Assembly: GCF_000214035.2 (NCBI RefSeq)
Contig: NZ_AFHG01000049.1
Location: forward strand, 54,156 to 118,155
Length of the DNA: 64,000 nt
Source of the DNA: Methyloversatilis universalis FAM5
GTDB lineage: Bacteria > Pseudomonadota > Gammaproteobacteria > Burkholderiales > Rhodocyclaceae
Direction: 5' to 3'
Both the position numbers and the translations under genes were made by a program. The notes under the pieces were generated by a model. The model ran no database searches. It was not told the origin of the DNA and saw only the letters and a list, made by a program, of their open reading frames with translations. Of the stretch, positions 1 to 9,008 are shown one piece after another (the first letter of the stretch is position 1; each line of letters opens with the position of its first letter).

Positions 1-402
1 GCCGGTGGAGCCGGCGCGCGCGCGTCCGATCAGTGCGGCGGGCGGCAGGTCTGACGGCAGGCGGCGTGCGGTGAGCCAGCGGCCGCTGGCGTCATGTTCC
101 AGTGCCGACAGGATGCGTCCGTCCGGATCGATCAGCGCCGCCGCCTGCAACTCGATGTTTTCCGGCAGCCGGGCGCGCAGGCTGAGTACCGCGTCGCTGT
201 CGTGCGCCACATCGCTCATCAGGCCGGTGGCGATGCTGCGCGTCTCGGCAAGGCTGACCCGTTCCAGCAGCTGCAGGGTTTCCTCGGCCTGCTCCTGTGC
301 CGTGTACAGCGCATTCCCGGCTGCGCCTACGCCGAACACCAGCGCGAACAGCAGCGTGATCCGGTGCAGCAGCCGGCGCGGACGAGGGAATGGAAGCTGC
401 AT
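1..402 (-). CDS. Membrane-bound sensor protein, N-terminal part (runs off left edge)
   Basis: The gene starts with ATG at 402 and stays open to the window edge, giving 134 residues. An Arg-rich start is followed by one hydrophobic segment (about residues 13-30). A probably periplasmic stretch comes next, containing a helical part (AQEQAEETLQLLERVSLAET) and a region resembling a PAS-like sensor fold (AALIDPDGRIL). It begins 3 bases after the stop of the upstream HD-GYP response regulator, so the two are co-transcribed. By context it is probably a sensor histidine kinase or a diguanylate cyclase feeding that regulator. The catalytic part lies outside the window, so the class is inference. Confidence 0.7.
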   Translation of the reverse strand, partial: MQLPFPRPRRLLHRITLLFALVFGVGAAGNALYTAQEQAEETLQLLERVSLAETRSIATGLMSDVAHDSDAVLSLRARLPENIELQAAALIDPDGRILSALEHDASGRWLTARRLPSDLPPAALIGRARAGSTG

Positions 403-405
403 CGC

Positions 406-1443
406 TCAGCTTTCGTCGCGATAGGTGGCGCGGATGTCGAGAACGTCGTTCCAGCTGTCCAGCAGCGCGTCGGCGCACAGCGGATCGAAATGGCTGCCGC
501 GGCCGTCCGCCAGGAACTGGCGCGCACGCTCCAGTTCCCAGGCCGGCTTGTAGGGCCGGGCCGAGGTGAGCGCGTCGAACACGTCGGCCACCGCCACGAT
601 GCGGCCGAACAGCGGAATGTCCTCGCCGGCCAGACCTTTGGGATAGCCGCTGCCGTCGAACTTCTCGTGGTGGCTGAGCGCGATGGTCGCCGCCAGCTGC
701 ATGTAGGGCGAAGCCGAGCCCTTGAGGATTTCGTAACCGATGGATGCGTGCTGCTTCATGATGTCGAACTCTTCCGGCGTGAGCTTCCCCGGCTTGAGCA
801 GGATGTGATCCGGTGTGCCCAGCTTGCCCACGTCGTGCATCGGGGCGGCGATCAGCAGCGATTCCTGGGTGTCGGCGTCCAGGCCCATCCGGTTGGCGAT
901 CAGTGCCGAGAAGTGGGCCATGCGCAGGATATGGGCGCCGGTTTCCGGGTCGCGGAATTCGGCGGCGCGCGCCAGCTTGTTCAGCGTTTCCCGTTCGCGT
1001 TCGAAAATTTCGGCGGTCGCACGCCGCACTTCGGCGGCGAGGGTGCGCGCGTGATTGGACAGCGCGACCTGACCGGCGCGCAGCGACAGCATGTTGCGTA
1101 CGCGCGAGGTGAATTCGATGCGGTCGACCGGCTTGGTCAGGAAATCGTTGGCGCCCGATTCAAGCGCGCGGTAGCGCACTTCCTTCTCGTGGTCGGCGGT
1201 CACCATGAGCAGCGGTGTCTGTGCGCGCGCCGGATGGGCGCGGAAGCGGCGGATGAATTCGATGCCGTCCATGTCCGGCATCATGTAATCGACGATGACC
1301 AGATCCGGATCGGTGCGGATGCAGTGCTCCAGCGCTTCGGCCGGCACCTGGAAAGTGGTCGAGTCCACGTCCGGGAGCTTGCCGAGCAGGGCCGACATCA
1401 GTACCAGATTGACCTGCGCGTCATCCACCACCACTACATTCAT
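406..1443 (-). CDS. Response regulator with HD-GYP c-di-GMP phosphodiesterase domain
   Basis: 345 residues in the RpfG-type arrangement. The receiver domain (1-120) has the acidic pair D7/D8, phospho-acceptor D52 and the conserved Lys in LTKPVD (K104). A coiled linker (about 125-160) leads to an HD-GYP domain with MHDVGK (HD at 203-204), SHHEKFDGSGYP (HE at 259-260, GYP at 266-268) and DVFDALTS. All usual metal and signature residues are present, so it should hydrolyse c-di-GMP when phosphorylated. A GGAG ribosome site lies just upstream of the ATG at 1443. It is the first gene of a pair with the truncated sensor downstream. Family assignment is firm; the input signal is unknown. Confidence 0.93.
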   Translation of the reverse strand: MNVVVVDDAQVNLVLMSALLGKLPDVDSTTFQVPAEALEHCIRTDPDLVIVDYMMPDMDGIEFIRRFRAHPARAQTPLLMVTADHEKEVRYRALESGANDFLTKPVDRIEFTSRVRNMLSLRAGQVALSNHARTLAAEVRRATAEIFERERETLNKLARAAEFRDPETGAHILRMAHFSALIANRMGLDADTQESLLIAAPMHDVGKLGTPDHILLKPGKLTPEEFDIMKQHASIGYEILKGSASPYMQLAATIALSHHEKFDGSGYPKGLAGEDIPLFGRIVAVADVFDALTSARPYKPAWELERARQFLADGRGSHFDPLCADALLDSWNDVLDIRATYRDES

Positions 1444-1617
1444 CCGGACACTCCATGTGTGAGCCCCAGTCCGGGCCGGCGCGGCGCGGTGAGGGCCGGC
1501 GGCGGGTGCAGGGGCGGCGGACGCGTATCGGGACGCCTCCGCACTGCTTGATTACGGTCATCAAGGCATGCGACTTTAACGGGCTGTCACGCACCGGACC
1601 GCCGTACTACCGACGAC

Positions 1618-3036
1618 ATGAAAGCCCCCATGCCCTACACGCTGCGCGCATCGGCCCTGCGCAACTGGCTTCGCCAGCTCTCCTTCCGCGACATGTTCGC
1701 GCTCGGCGTACCGGCGCTGCTCATCATCGCCGCCGGTTTCTGGTTCGCCGCCCGCTACATCAAGCCGGCGCCGCCGGACCAGGCCATCATCAGCTGCGGC
1801 GCGTCCGGTTCGGCCTACGAGTCCTTCTGTGCCCGCTACAAGCCGCTGTTCGAGCAGTACGGCATCACGCTGGAGACGCGGGACAGCGCGGGGTCGATCG
1901 AAAACCTGAAGCGGATCAGCGATCCGGAACAGACGCTGGATTTCGCCTTCATCCAGGGCGGCAGCGCGCCGGATCATCCGCCCGGCCTGCTGTCGCTCGG
2001 GGCGGCCTACTACGAGCCGGTCTGGGTGTTCTATCGCGGCCGGCCCGGGCTGGAGCGGCTGGACCAGCTCAAGGGCATGCGCATCGGCATCGGTGCCGAA
2101 GGCAGCGGCACCCGCCATCTCGCGCTGCAGATGCTGGCCGCCCACGGCATGGACACCGACCGGCGCCGGCTGCTGCCGCTGGGCGGCACCGATGGCGTGG
2201 CGGCGCTGCTGCACCGGCGCATCGACGCGCTCATCGTGGTTGGCGCGGTGCATTCGGCCTCGGTCTGGTCGCTGCTGTACGCCGACGGCGTGTCGCTGAT
2301 GTCGCTGGCGCAGGCGCCGGCCTATTCGCGGCGCTTTCCGCACTTGAGCCTGCTCACGCTGCCGCGCGGCGCGATCGACTTCGTGCGCGACATCCCGCCG
2401 CGTGACGTGTCGCTGGTCGCCACCCAGGCCTATGTGGCGGCCCGCGAGGACACGCATCCTGCGCTGATCGACCTGATGCTGGGCGCGATGAAGCCGGCGC
2501 ACGCCGAAGCGACCGTCTTCCAGCGACCGGGTGAATTTCCGAAGGCGGACGCCGGCGACTTCGAACTGCATCCGCGCGCCAAGCGCTTCTACGAAGCCGG
2601 CCCGCCCTTCCTGCAGCGCTACCTGCCGTTCTCGATCGCCAACCTGCTCGACCGCATGCTGGTGCTGCTGGTACCGCTGCTGGCCCTGGCGCTGCCGCTG
2701 TTCAAGATACTGCCCCAGCTCTATGTATGGCGGGTGCGCAGCAAGCTGTACCGCTGGTACGGCGAGCTGAAGGACATCGAACGTCAGGCCCTGATGGACG
2801 ATCCGCCGCGCAGTCGCGCGGAGTGGCTGGACGACCTCGAGCGTGTCGAGATGGCGGTATCCCGCATCACCGTGCCGCTGGCCCATTCGGACTATTACTA
2901 TCAGCTGCGTGCGCACATCCACATGGTCAGACGGCGTCTTCAGGGCGAGGCGGCGGCCGCGCCGGATGCCGGAGAAGCCGCGACCGCCGCTCCGGATGCG
3001 TCGCGGGCCACGGCGAAGCCGGGTGGAACTGATTAG
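1618..3036 (+). CDS. TAXI family TRAP transporter solute-binding protein, membrane-anchored
   Basis: 472 residues. An N-terminal transmembrane anchor (about 27-46) is followed by the TAXI-type periplasmic binding domain: the glycine-rich GASGSAYESF start, then ENLKRI, a DFAFIQGG stretch, and the GIGAEGSGTRHLA segment typical of the family. A second hydrophobic helix (about 345-367) and a charged cytoplasmic tail follow. The two membrane anchors differ from free periplasmic TAXI proteins and suggest a sensor or tethered form. No TRAP permease gene is adjacent. An alternative ATG lies at 1630; 1618 was chosen to keep the full N-terminal tail. The ligand is not deducible. Confidence 0.85.
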   Translation: MKAPMPYTLRASALRNWLRQLSFRDMFALGVPALLIIAAGFWFAARYIKPAPPDQAIISCGASGSAYESFCARYKPLFEQYGITLETRDSAGSIENLKRISDPEQTLDFAFIQGGSAPDHPPGLLSLGAAYYEPVWVFYRGRPGLERLDQLKGMRIGIGAEGSGTRHLALQMLAAHGMDTDRRRLLPLGGTDGVAALLHRRIDALIVVGAVHSASVWSLLYADGVSLMSLAQAPAYSRRFPHLSLLTLPRGAIDFVRDIPPRDVSLVATQAYVAAREDTHPALIDLMLGAMKPAHAEATVFQRPGEFPKADAGDFELHPRAKRFYEAGPPFLQRYLPFSIANLLDRMLVLLVPLLALALPLFKILPQLYVWRVRSKLYRWYGELKDIERQALMDDPPRSRAEWLDDLERVEMAVSRITVPLAHSDYYYQLRAHIHMVRRRLQGEAAAAPDAGEAATAAPDASRATAKPGGTD

Positions 3037-3065
3037 GCACCGTATTGTCCAGCCCACAGCGGGTT

Positions 3066-3098
3066 GCGACCTGCGGGCGCGGGGCGCCCTCAGGTCGC
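3066..3098 (+). terminator. Strong hairpin after the TAXI gene, probable terminator
   Basis: The arms GCGACCTG and CAGGTCGC (8 bp), one mismatch, then GGGCGC/GCGCCC (6 bp) around a 3-base loop form a very stable hairpin 30 bases after the TAXI stop. No U-tract follows, so an intrinsic terminator is likely but not certain. Confidence 0.5.
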
Positions 3099-3163
3099 CG
3101 TTGAAACCGTGAAAAGGCTGTCGCATCAAGGTTGTGCGGACGCACAAGGATTCGTTCGCTAAA

Positions 3164-3191
3164 TTTACAAACATTCGTGCTTGTATATAAT
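3164..3191 (+). promoter_or_regulatory. Sigma-70 promoter of the RND efflux operon
   Basis: The -35 TTTACA (3164-3169) and a perfect -10 TATAAT (3186-3191) are separated by 16 bp. The -10 ends 27 bp before the adaptor ATG at 3219. A GGAG ribosome site lies at 3207-3210. This is one of the best promoter matches in the window. Confidence 0.8.
3166..3189 (+). promoter_or_regulatory. AcrR/TtgR-like operator palindrome over the efflux promoter
   Basis: A 24-bp imperfect palindrome starts TACAAACATT and ends CTTGTATATA, covering the spacer and most of the -35 and -10. Compared from memory with the E. coli AcrR operator (TACATACATT ... ATGTATGTA) it agrees at about 19 of 24 positions, with the same length and centre. 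This fits repression by a TetR-family regulator that blocks RNA polymerase. No tetR-type gene lies next to it in this window. Confidence 0.65.
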
Positions 3192-3218
3192 CGCAGGCCG
3201 ACCTCCGGAGAGTTTCCG

Positions 3219-4436
3219 ATGCCTGTCCGCACCGCCGCGGCGTCCGCCGTGCGCCCCGTTCTGTCCTCCCCGTCCTCCTTCATCTGTGCCTTTGCCGTCG
3301 CGCTGTCCGCCCTGGTCGCGGGCTGCGGAGACAAGGCTGGCCCGGCGCCTCAGGCGCAGGCCGCCCCGCCGGCGGTGCCGGTGACCGTGCTGCAGGTGGC
3401 GCCCACCCGGGCTCCGCTGGTGGTCGAAGCGGTGGCTCAGGCGGAAGGTATGCGTGAGGTCGAGGTGAGGGCACGGGTGAGCGGCATTCTGGAAAAGTGG
3501 CGCTTCCGTGAAGGCGAGCCGGTGAAGGCCGGGCAGCTGCTGTTCCAGATCGAACGTGCGCCGTTCGAGATCGCGCTGGCCCAGGCGAAGGCGCGCCTGG
3601 CCGAAGCGCAGGCGGTGGAAGAACAGACCGCCCGCGAATCGCAGCGTCTGAACGGTCTGGTGGCCGACCGGGCAATCAGCCAGAAGGAATTCGACGACGC
3701 ACGGTCGGCGGCCGCGGTGGCCCGCGCAACGGTGAAATCGGCCGAAGCCGCGGTGCGCGAGGCCGAACTGAACCTGGGCTACACCCAGGTTACGGCGCCG
3801 GTCAGCGGCGTCAGCGGCCGGGCGGTCAAGTCCGAAGGTTCGCTGGTGAGTACCGGTGCGGACAGCCTGCTCACCACCATTGCCCAGCTCGATCCGATCT
3901 GGGTGCGCTTCAGTCTGTCCGACACCGATCTGGTGGCGGTGCCTGGCGGTCGCGCCGCGGTGCGCGGTTTCCGCGAGGTCGAACTGCAGCTGCCGGACGG
4001 CTCCGTCTTGCCGCAGCGCGGCCGCATCAATTTTTCGGCCAGCCGCATCGACCCCTCGCTCGGCACGCTGGAAATGCGCGCCGAATTCGCCAATGCCGAC
4101 GGCCGGGTGCTGCCGGGACAGTTCGTGCGTGCACGCGTGATCGCTGGCGAGCAGGACAACGTCTATCTGGTGCCGCAGTCAGCGGTGAGCCAGACCGAGA
4201 ACGGTCCGGTGGTCATGCTGGCCAACGCCGACAACAAGGTCGAGCCGCGGCCGGTCAAGCTCGGGCTGTGGCAGGGCAAGGACTGGGTGGTGACCGGCGG
4301 CCTGCAGCCGGGCGACCGCGTGATCACCGACAACCTGCTCAAGCTGCGCCCCGGCGCGCCAGTGGCCCCGCACGCACCGGGCGAAGCCCCGGCGGCACCG
4401 GCAGCGCCTGCCGCGACCGCGCCGTCCAAGTCCTGA
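3219..4436 (+). CDS. RND efflux periplasmic adaptor (membrane fusion lipoprotein)
   Basis: 405 residues, AcrA/MexA/TtgA family. The ATG at 3219 follows a GGAG site and gives a lipoprotein signal ending LSALVAGC, so Cys33 would be lipidated. The mature part shows the lipoyl half-motifs (VEVRARVSGILEKWRFREGEPVK, shown in pieces: VRARVSGIL, FREGEPVKAGQLLF), an alpha-hairpin rich in Ala/Glu/Gln (about 120-190), a beta-barrel domain and a Pro/Ala-rich tail. It joins the inner-membrane pump to the outer-membrane channel. First gene of a tight three-gene operon; 13 bp separate it from the pump gene. Substrates cannot be read from the sequence. Confidence 0.93.
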   Translation: MPVRTAAASAVRPVLSSPSSFICAFAVALSALVAGCGDKAGPAPQAQAAPPAVPVTVLQVAPTRAPLVVEAVAQAEGMREVEVRARVSGILEKWRFREGEPVKAGQLLFQIERAPFEIALAQAKARLAEAQAVEEQTARESQRLNGLVADRAISQKEFDDARSAAAVARATVKSAEAAVREAELNLGYTQVTAPVSGVSGRAVKSEGSLVSTGADSLLTTIAQLDPIWVRFSLSDTDLVAVPGGRAAVRGFREVELQLPDGSVLPQRGRINFSASRIDPSLGTLEMRAEFANADGRVLPGQFVRARVIAGEQDNVYLVPQSAVSQTENGPVVMLANADNKVEPRPVKLGLWQGKDWVVTGGLQPGDRVITDNLLKLRPGAPVAPHAPGEAPAAPAAPAATAPSKS

Positions 4437-4449
4437 AGGAGCGCGCGAC

Positions 4450-7400
4450 ATGGCCCGCTTCTTCATCAACCGCCCGATCTTTTCGGGCGTCATCTCCATC
4501 GTCATCATGATCGCGGGTCTGGTGGCTTCGCTGTCGCTGCCGATCGCGCAATACCCGGAAATCTCGCCGCCCACGGTCATCATCACCGCCACCTACCCGG
4601 GCGCCAACGCCGAAACGCTGGCACGCACGGTGGCGGCACCGATCGAGGAGCAGCTGTCGGGCATCGAAGGTCTGTTGTACTACAACTCGACCTCGACCTC
4701 GAACGGCACGGTGAGCATCACGCTCACCTTCGAAGTGGGCACCGACCCGGATACCGCGCTGATCGCGGTGAACAACCGCATTTCGGTGGCCGAGTCGCGG
4801 CTGCCTGAAGACGTGCGCCGCTCCGGCCTGGTGGTGCGCAAGCGCTCGAACAACCTGCTGATGATCGCGGCGCTGAAGTCGACGGACGGCAAGTACGACA
4901 CGCTGTTCCTGAGCAACTACGTGTCGGTGAACGTGCTCGACGAGCTGCGCCGCATTCCCGGCGTGGGCGACGCGCTCACCTTCGATGCACCGTACGCGAT
5001 GCGGGTGTGGCTGAAGCCGGACGTGATGGCGCGTCTGGGCATCACCACCACCGACGTGGCGGCCGCGATCCGGGTGCAGAACGCGCAGAACGCGGCTGGC
5101 CGCATCGGTCAGGAGCCGGTGGTGAACGGCCAGCAGCTCACCTACACGGTGAGCGCCAAGGGCCGGCTGCTGTCGATCGCCGAATTCGAGAACATCATTC
5201 TGCGCGCCGACGGACCGTCCGGCGTGGTCCGGCTGAAAGACGTCGCGCGCATCGAGCTGGGTGCCGAAAGCTATGACCGTACGACCAAGGTGAATGGCAC
5301 GCCGGTGACCGGCATCGGCCTCTACCTGCAGTCGGGTGCCAATGCGCTGGACACCGCCAAGGCGGTGCGCGCCAAGCTGGCCGAACTGACCACCCGCATG
5401 CCGGAAGGTCTGGAATTCATCATCCCGAACGACACCACCCGCTTCATCAGCGAATCCATCCGCGAGGTGACGCATACGCTGGCCGAAGCCACGGTGCTGG
5501 TGGTGCTGGTGGTGTTCGTGTTCCTGCAGAGCTGGCGCGCCACGCTGATTCCGCTGATCGCGGTGCCGGTGTCGCTCGTCGGTACCTTTGCCGGTCTGTG
5601 GGCTTTCGGTTTCTCGATCAACACGCTGACGCTGTTCGCCATGGTGCTTTCGATCGGCATCGTGGTGGATGACGCCATCGTGGTGCTGGAGAACGTCGAG
5701 CGGCAGATGCGCGAATTCGGCCGCTCGCCCAAGGAGGCGGCGCTGGAGGCGATGCGCGAAACCTCGGGCGCGCTGGTGGCCATGGTGCTGGTGCTGGACG
5801 CGGTGTTCATCCCGGTCGCCTTCCTCGGCGGCATCGCCGGCAAGCTGTACCAGCAGTTCGCCGCCACGGTGGCGGTGTCGGTCACCATTTCCGGTGTCGT
5901 CGCGCTGACCCTGACGCCGGCGCTGTGCGCGCTGATGCTGAACGGCCACGAAGGCGAATCGAAACTGTTCCGTCCGTTCAACCGCGGTTTCGACTGGCTC
6001 ACCCGCATCTACACGAGCACCGTCGGCGCCACGCTGCGTCACCGCATCGTCGCCGCGCTGGTGGTGGTCGCGCTGTTCACCGGCGCCGGCTTCATGTTCC
6101 GCATGGTGCCCGGCGCCTTCGTGCCGTCCGAGGACCAGGGCTATCTGTTCGGCTTCGTCACGCTGCCGGATGGCGCGTCGGCCCAGCGCACCGAACAGTC
6201 CTTCGAAAAACTGCGCCAGATCATCAATGACGACCCGTCGGTCGAGAACGTGTTCATGGTGCGCGGCATGGACTTCATCACCGGCAACAACCGGGCGAGC
6301 GTGGCCATGACCTTCGTCGTCATGAAGCCCTGGCGTGAGCGCACCACCACTGCCGACGACCTGCAGAAGAAGATCGCCGCGGCCGGCATGAAGCTCACCG
6401 ACGGCATGGGCCTCATCTTCAATCCGCCGCCCATCCAGGGCCTGGGTACGGCCGGCGGTTTCGAGGTGTACGTGCAGGCGCGCGAGGATTCGGATGCGCG
6501 CAAGCTGTCCGCCATCACCGGCCAGTTTCTCGACGCGCTGCGCGCGCGGCCGGAACTGACCGGCCTGAACAGCTTCTTCCGGGTATCGGCGCCGCAGCTC
6601 GCGGTCGAGGTGGACGAACCGAAGGCGATTTCGCTGGGCATTCCGCTCGACGCGGTCTATTCCACGCTGCAGGCCACCATGGGCACGCTGTACGTGAATG
6701 ACTTCAACCGCTCGGGCAAGACCTACAAGGTGCAGCTGAGCGCCGACGCGCCCTACCGGATGAAGCCGGAAGATCTCGGCAAGCCCTATGTCCGTTCCGC
6801 CACCGGCGCCATGATTCCGCTGTCTGCGGTCATTTCGGTCAAGCCGGTCATCGGTCCGGAAATGGTCGAGCGCTTCAACGGCTTCGTCGCCGCCAAGGTG
6901 CTCGGCAATTCGGCCGCCGGCTACAGCTCGGGCGATGCCATCCGCGTGGTCGAGGAGGTGGGCCGTCAGGTGCTGCCGGCCGGCTACAGCCTGGAATGGA
7001 CCGGTCAGGCCTACCAGGAAAAGCGCACCGGCATCACCTCGGTGCTGGCGCTGGGCTTCGGCATCATCATGGTGTTCCTCATCCTTGCGGCGCAGTACGA
7101 ACGCTGGTCGCTGCCGCTGGCGGTCATCATGGCCATCCCGTTCGCCATCCTCGGTGCGCTGCTGGCAGTGTGGGTGCGCGGCATGCCGAACGATATCTAC
7201 TTCCAGATCGGCCTCGTGGTGCTGGTGGGGCTGGCGGCGAAGAACGCCATCCTGATCGTGGAATTCGCACTGCAGAAGCAGCAGGAGGGCATGGACGCGC
7301 TGGCCGCGTCGCTGGAAGCCGCTCGTCTGCGCTTCCGCCCGATCTGCATGACTGCGCTCGCCTTCATTCTCGGCGTGGTGCCGCTGGTGATCGCCACCGG

Positions 7401-7563
7401 CGCCGGTGCTGCGGCCCGGCGTTCGATGGGTACCGGCGTGTTCGGCGGCATGCTGGCCGCTACCTTCATCGCCACCATTTTCGTGCCGATGTTCTACAGC
7501 TGGCTGGCCGGCCGCAAGGCGGCGTCGCGCCGCGACGACGCGCCGGCGGAGGTGACCGCATGA
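4450..7563 (+). CDS. RND multidrug efflux permease, HAE1 (AcrB/MexB) family
   Basis: 1037 residues, close to the usual 1030-1050. The N-terminus MARFFINRPIFSGVISIVIM is typical of the HAE1 family. The proton-relay pair DD occurs in GIVVDDAIVVLENVER (TM4, about 405-406). Two large periplasmic loops (about 30-335 and 560-870) and twelve predicted membrane segments are visible. It forms the trimeric inner-membrane proton/drug antiporter working with the adaptor upstream and the channel downstream. The stop codon overlaps the start of the channel gene (ATGATG), so translation is coupled. Substrate range unknown. Confidence 0.96.
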   Translation: MARFFINRPIFSGVISIVIMIAGLVASLSLPIAQYPEISPPTVIITATYPGANAETLARTVAAPIEEQLSGIEGLLYYNSTSTSNGTVSITLTFEVGTDPDTALIAVNNRISVAESRLPEDVRRSGLVVRKRSNNLLMIAALKSTDGKYDTLFLSNYVSVNVLDELRRIPGVGDALTFDAPYAMRVWLKPDVMARLGITTTDVAAAIRVQNAQNAAGRIGQEPVVNGQQLTYTVSAKGRLLSIAEFENIILRADGPSGVVRLKDVARIELGAESYDRTTKVNGTPVTGIGLYLQSGANALDTAKAVRAKLAELTTRMPEGLEFIIPNDTTRFISESIREVTHTLAEATVLVVLVVFVFLQSWRATLIPLIAVPVSLVGTFAGLWAFGFSINTLTLFAMVLSIGIVVDDAIVVLENVERQMREFGRSPKEAALEAMRETSGALVAMVLVLDAVFIPVAFLGGIAGKLYQQFAATVAVSVTISGVVALTLTPALCALMLNGHEGESKLFRPFNRGFDWLTRIYTSTVGATLRHRIVAALVVVALFTGAGFMFRMVPGAFVPSEDQGYLFGFVTLPDGASAQRTEQSFEKLRQIINDDPSVENVFMVRGMDFITGNNRASVAMTFVVMKPWRERTTTADDLQKKIAAAGMKLTDGMGLIFNPPPIQGLGTAGGFEVYVQAREDSDARKLSAITGQFLDALRARPELTGLNSFFRVSAPQLAVEVDEPKAISLGIPLDAVYSTLQATMGTLYVNDFNRSGKTYKVQLSADAPYRMKPEDLGKPYVRSATGAMIPLSAVISVKPVIGPEMVERFNGFVAAKVLGNSAAGYSSGDAIRVVEEVGRQVLPAGYSLEWTGQAYQEKRTGITSVLALGFGIIMVFLILAAQYERWSLPLAVIMAIPFAILGALLAVWVRGMPNDIYFQIGLVVLVGLAAKNAILIVEFALQKQQEGMDALAASLEAARLRFRPICMTALAFILGVVPLVIATGAGAAARRSMGTGVFGGMLAATFIATIFVPMFYSWLAGRKAASRRDDAPAEVTA

Positions 7564-9002
7564 TGTCCGTGAAAACCCCGCTCGCGCTGGCCTGCGCCGC
7601 GCTGCTGTCCGGCTGCATGGTTGGTCCCGATTACGTGCGCCCGGCGGTCGAGCTGCCGGCGCAGTACGGCGCCAACGACGCCGCCGCGCCTGCTGCAATC
7701 GCCCGCGGCTGGTGGAAGCAGTTCAATGACGACACGCTGAATGCGCTGGTCGAGCAGGCGCTGGCCGACAACACCGATGTGCAGCGCGCCGCTGCCCGCA
7801 TCGAACAGGCCGACGCGCTGCTGCGCGAAGCCGGTGCGGCGCTGTTCCCGGACGTCGGGCTCCAGGCCGGCGCCAGCCGGTCCCGCATCAGCGGGGTGGG
7901 GGCGCCGATACCGGCCGGTTCGCCGCTGTACCGCAAGAACTTCCAGACCGCGATCGCCACCTCGTTCGAGCTCGATTTCTGGGGCAAGCTGCGGCGCGCC
8001 AGCGAGGCGGCCCGTGCGCAGGCGCTCGGCACCCGCTACGCGAAGGACACGGTCGAGCTGACGCTGGTGAGCCAGGTCACCGGCAACTATCTGAACCTGC
8101 GCGCGCTCGATGCCCAGCTCGCGCTGTCGCGCGACACGCTGGCCACCCGGCGCGAGAACGCGGACATCCTGCGTACCCGGGTCGAGCGGGGCCTGACCAA
8201 CGAACTCGAACTGCAGCAGGCGCTCGCCGCGCAGGCGCAGATCGAGGCGCAGATCGCCGACCTGGCGCGCAGCCGTGCGCTGGTCGAGAACCAGCTGGCG
8301 CTGCTGACCGGCCGGCTCGGCCAGCAGATCGCGCCGGGCGACCTGCGCGCGCTGCCCTTGCCGCCGCTGCCGCCCGCTGGCCTGCCGTCCTCGCTGCTGG
8401 ACGCGCGGCCGGACGTGCGTCAGGCGGAATCCGAACTGGCGTCGGCCAATGCGCTGATCGGCGTCGCCAAGGCTGCGCTTTATCCGTCGATTTCGCTGAC
8501 CGGCAACTACGGTTCGCAGAGCCGCGAACTGTCTGACCTGTTCAGTGGCCCGTCCAACATCTGGTCGCTCGGCCTGTCGCTGGATCTGCCGCTGTTCGAT
8601 GGCGGCCGCCGCAGCGCGCGGGTGGATCAGGCCAGCGCACAGCAGAAGCAGGCGCTGGCCGGCTATGTGTCGGCGATTCGCAACGCCTTTACCGACGTGC
8701 GCGACGCGCTGGCGTCGGCCGAACAGTACGCGCAGAGCGTTGAGGCGCTGCAGAAGCAGGCCGATGCCGCGACGCGCAGCCTGCAGCTCGCGCAGAAGCG
8801 CTATGACGCCGGCTATTCGCGCTACCTGGAAGTGCTGGACGCGCAGCGCACCGCGAACGAGGCGTCGCTGGCGCTGGTGCGGGCGCGCCAGGGCCAGCTG
8901 GCCGAAGTGGTGAACCTGTACGCCGCCCTCGGCGGTGGATGGGCTGCGGACGGGGCGACCGCGCCGGACGCCGCCGCGTCCACCCCGCCCGCTTCGAACT
9001 GA
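7560..9002 (+). CDS. Outer-membrane efflux channel, OprM/AdeK (NodT) family lipoprotein
   Basis: 480 residues. The start at 7560 overlaps the pump stop; a second in-frame ATG follows at once. The signal MMSVKTPLALACAALLSGC has a lipobox with Cys19, followed by the family hallmark MVGPDYVRP. Two repeated coiled-coil/beta units form the TolC-like tunnel; LDARPDVRQAE, SLDLPLFDGGRR and KRYDAGYSRYLEVLDAQR are family motifs. It completes a self-sufficient tripartite efflux system. It ends 6 bp before the convergent bactofilin gene, with no obvious hairpin between them. Confidence 0.95.
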   Translation: MMSVKTPLALACAALLSGCMVGPDYVRPAVELPAQYGANDAAAPAAIARGWWKQFNDDTLNALVEQALADNTDVQRAAARIEQADALLREAGAALFPDVGLQAGASRSRISGVGAPIPAGSPLYRKNFQTAIATSFELDFWGKLRRASEAARAQALGTRYAKDTVELTLVSQVTGNYLNLRALDAQLALSRDTLATRRENADILRTRVERGLTNELELQQALAAQAQIEAQIADLARSRALVENQLALLTGRLGQQIAPGDLRALPLPPLPPAGLPSSLLDARPDVRQAESELASANALIGVAKAALYPSISLTGNYGSQSRELSDLFSGPSNIWSLGLSLDLPLFDGGRRSARVDQASAQQKQALAGYVSAIRNAFTDVRDALASAEQYAQSVEALQKQADAATRSLQLAQKRYDAGYSRYLEVLDAQRTANEASLALVRARQGQLAEVVNLYAALGGGWAADGATAPDAAASTPPASN

Positions 9003-9008
9003 GGCCTT

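Noticed and set aside
1548-1566. CTTGAT-N7-ATCAAG as a second FNR box before the TAXI gene
   Set aside because: The half-sites are 7 bases apart rather than 4, so it does not match FNR; it may only be a weak hairpin.
4339-7698. A very long minus-strand open frame opposite the RND pump
   Set aside because: It mirrors the high-GC third-position bias of the pump gene; the translation is low-complexity His/Arg/Gln-rich with no domain, while the plus strand is a clear AcrB homolog.
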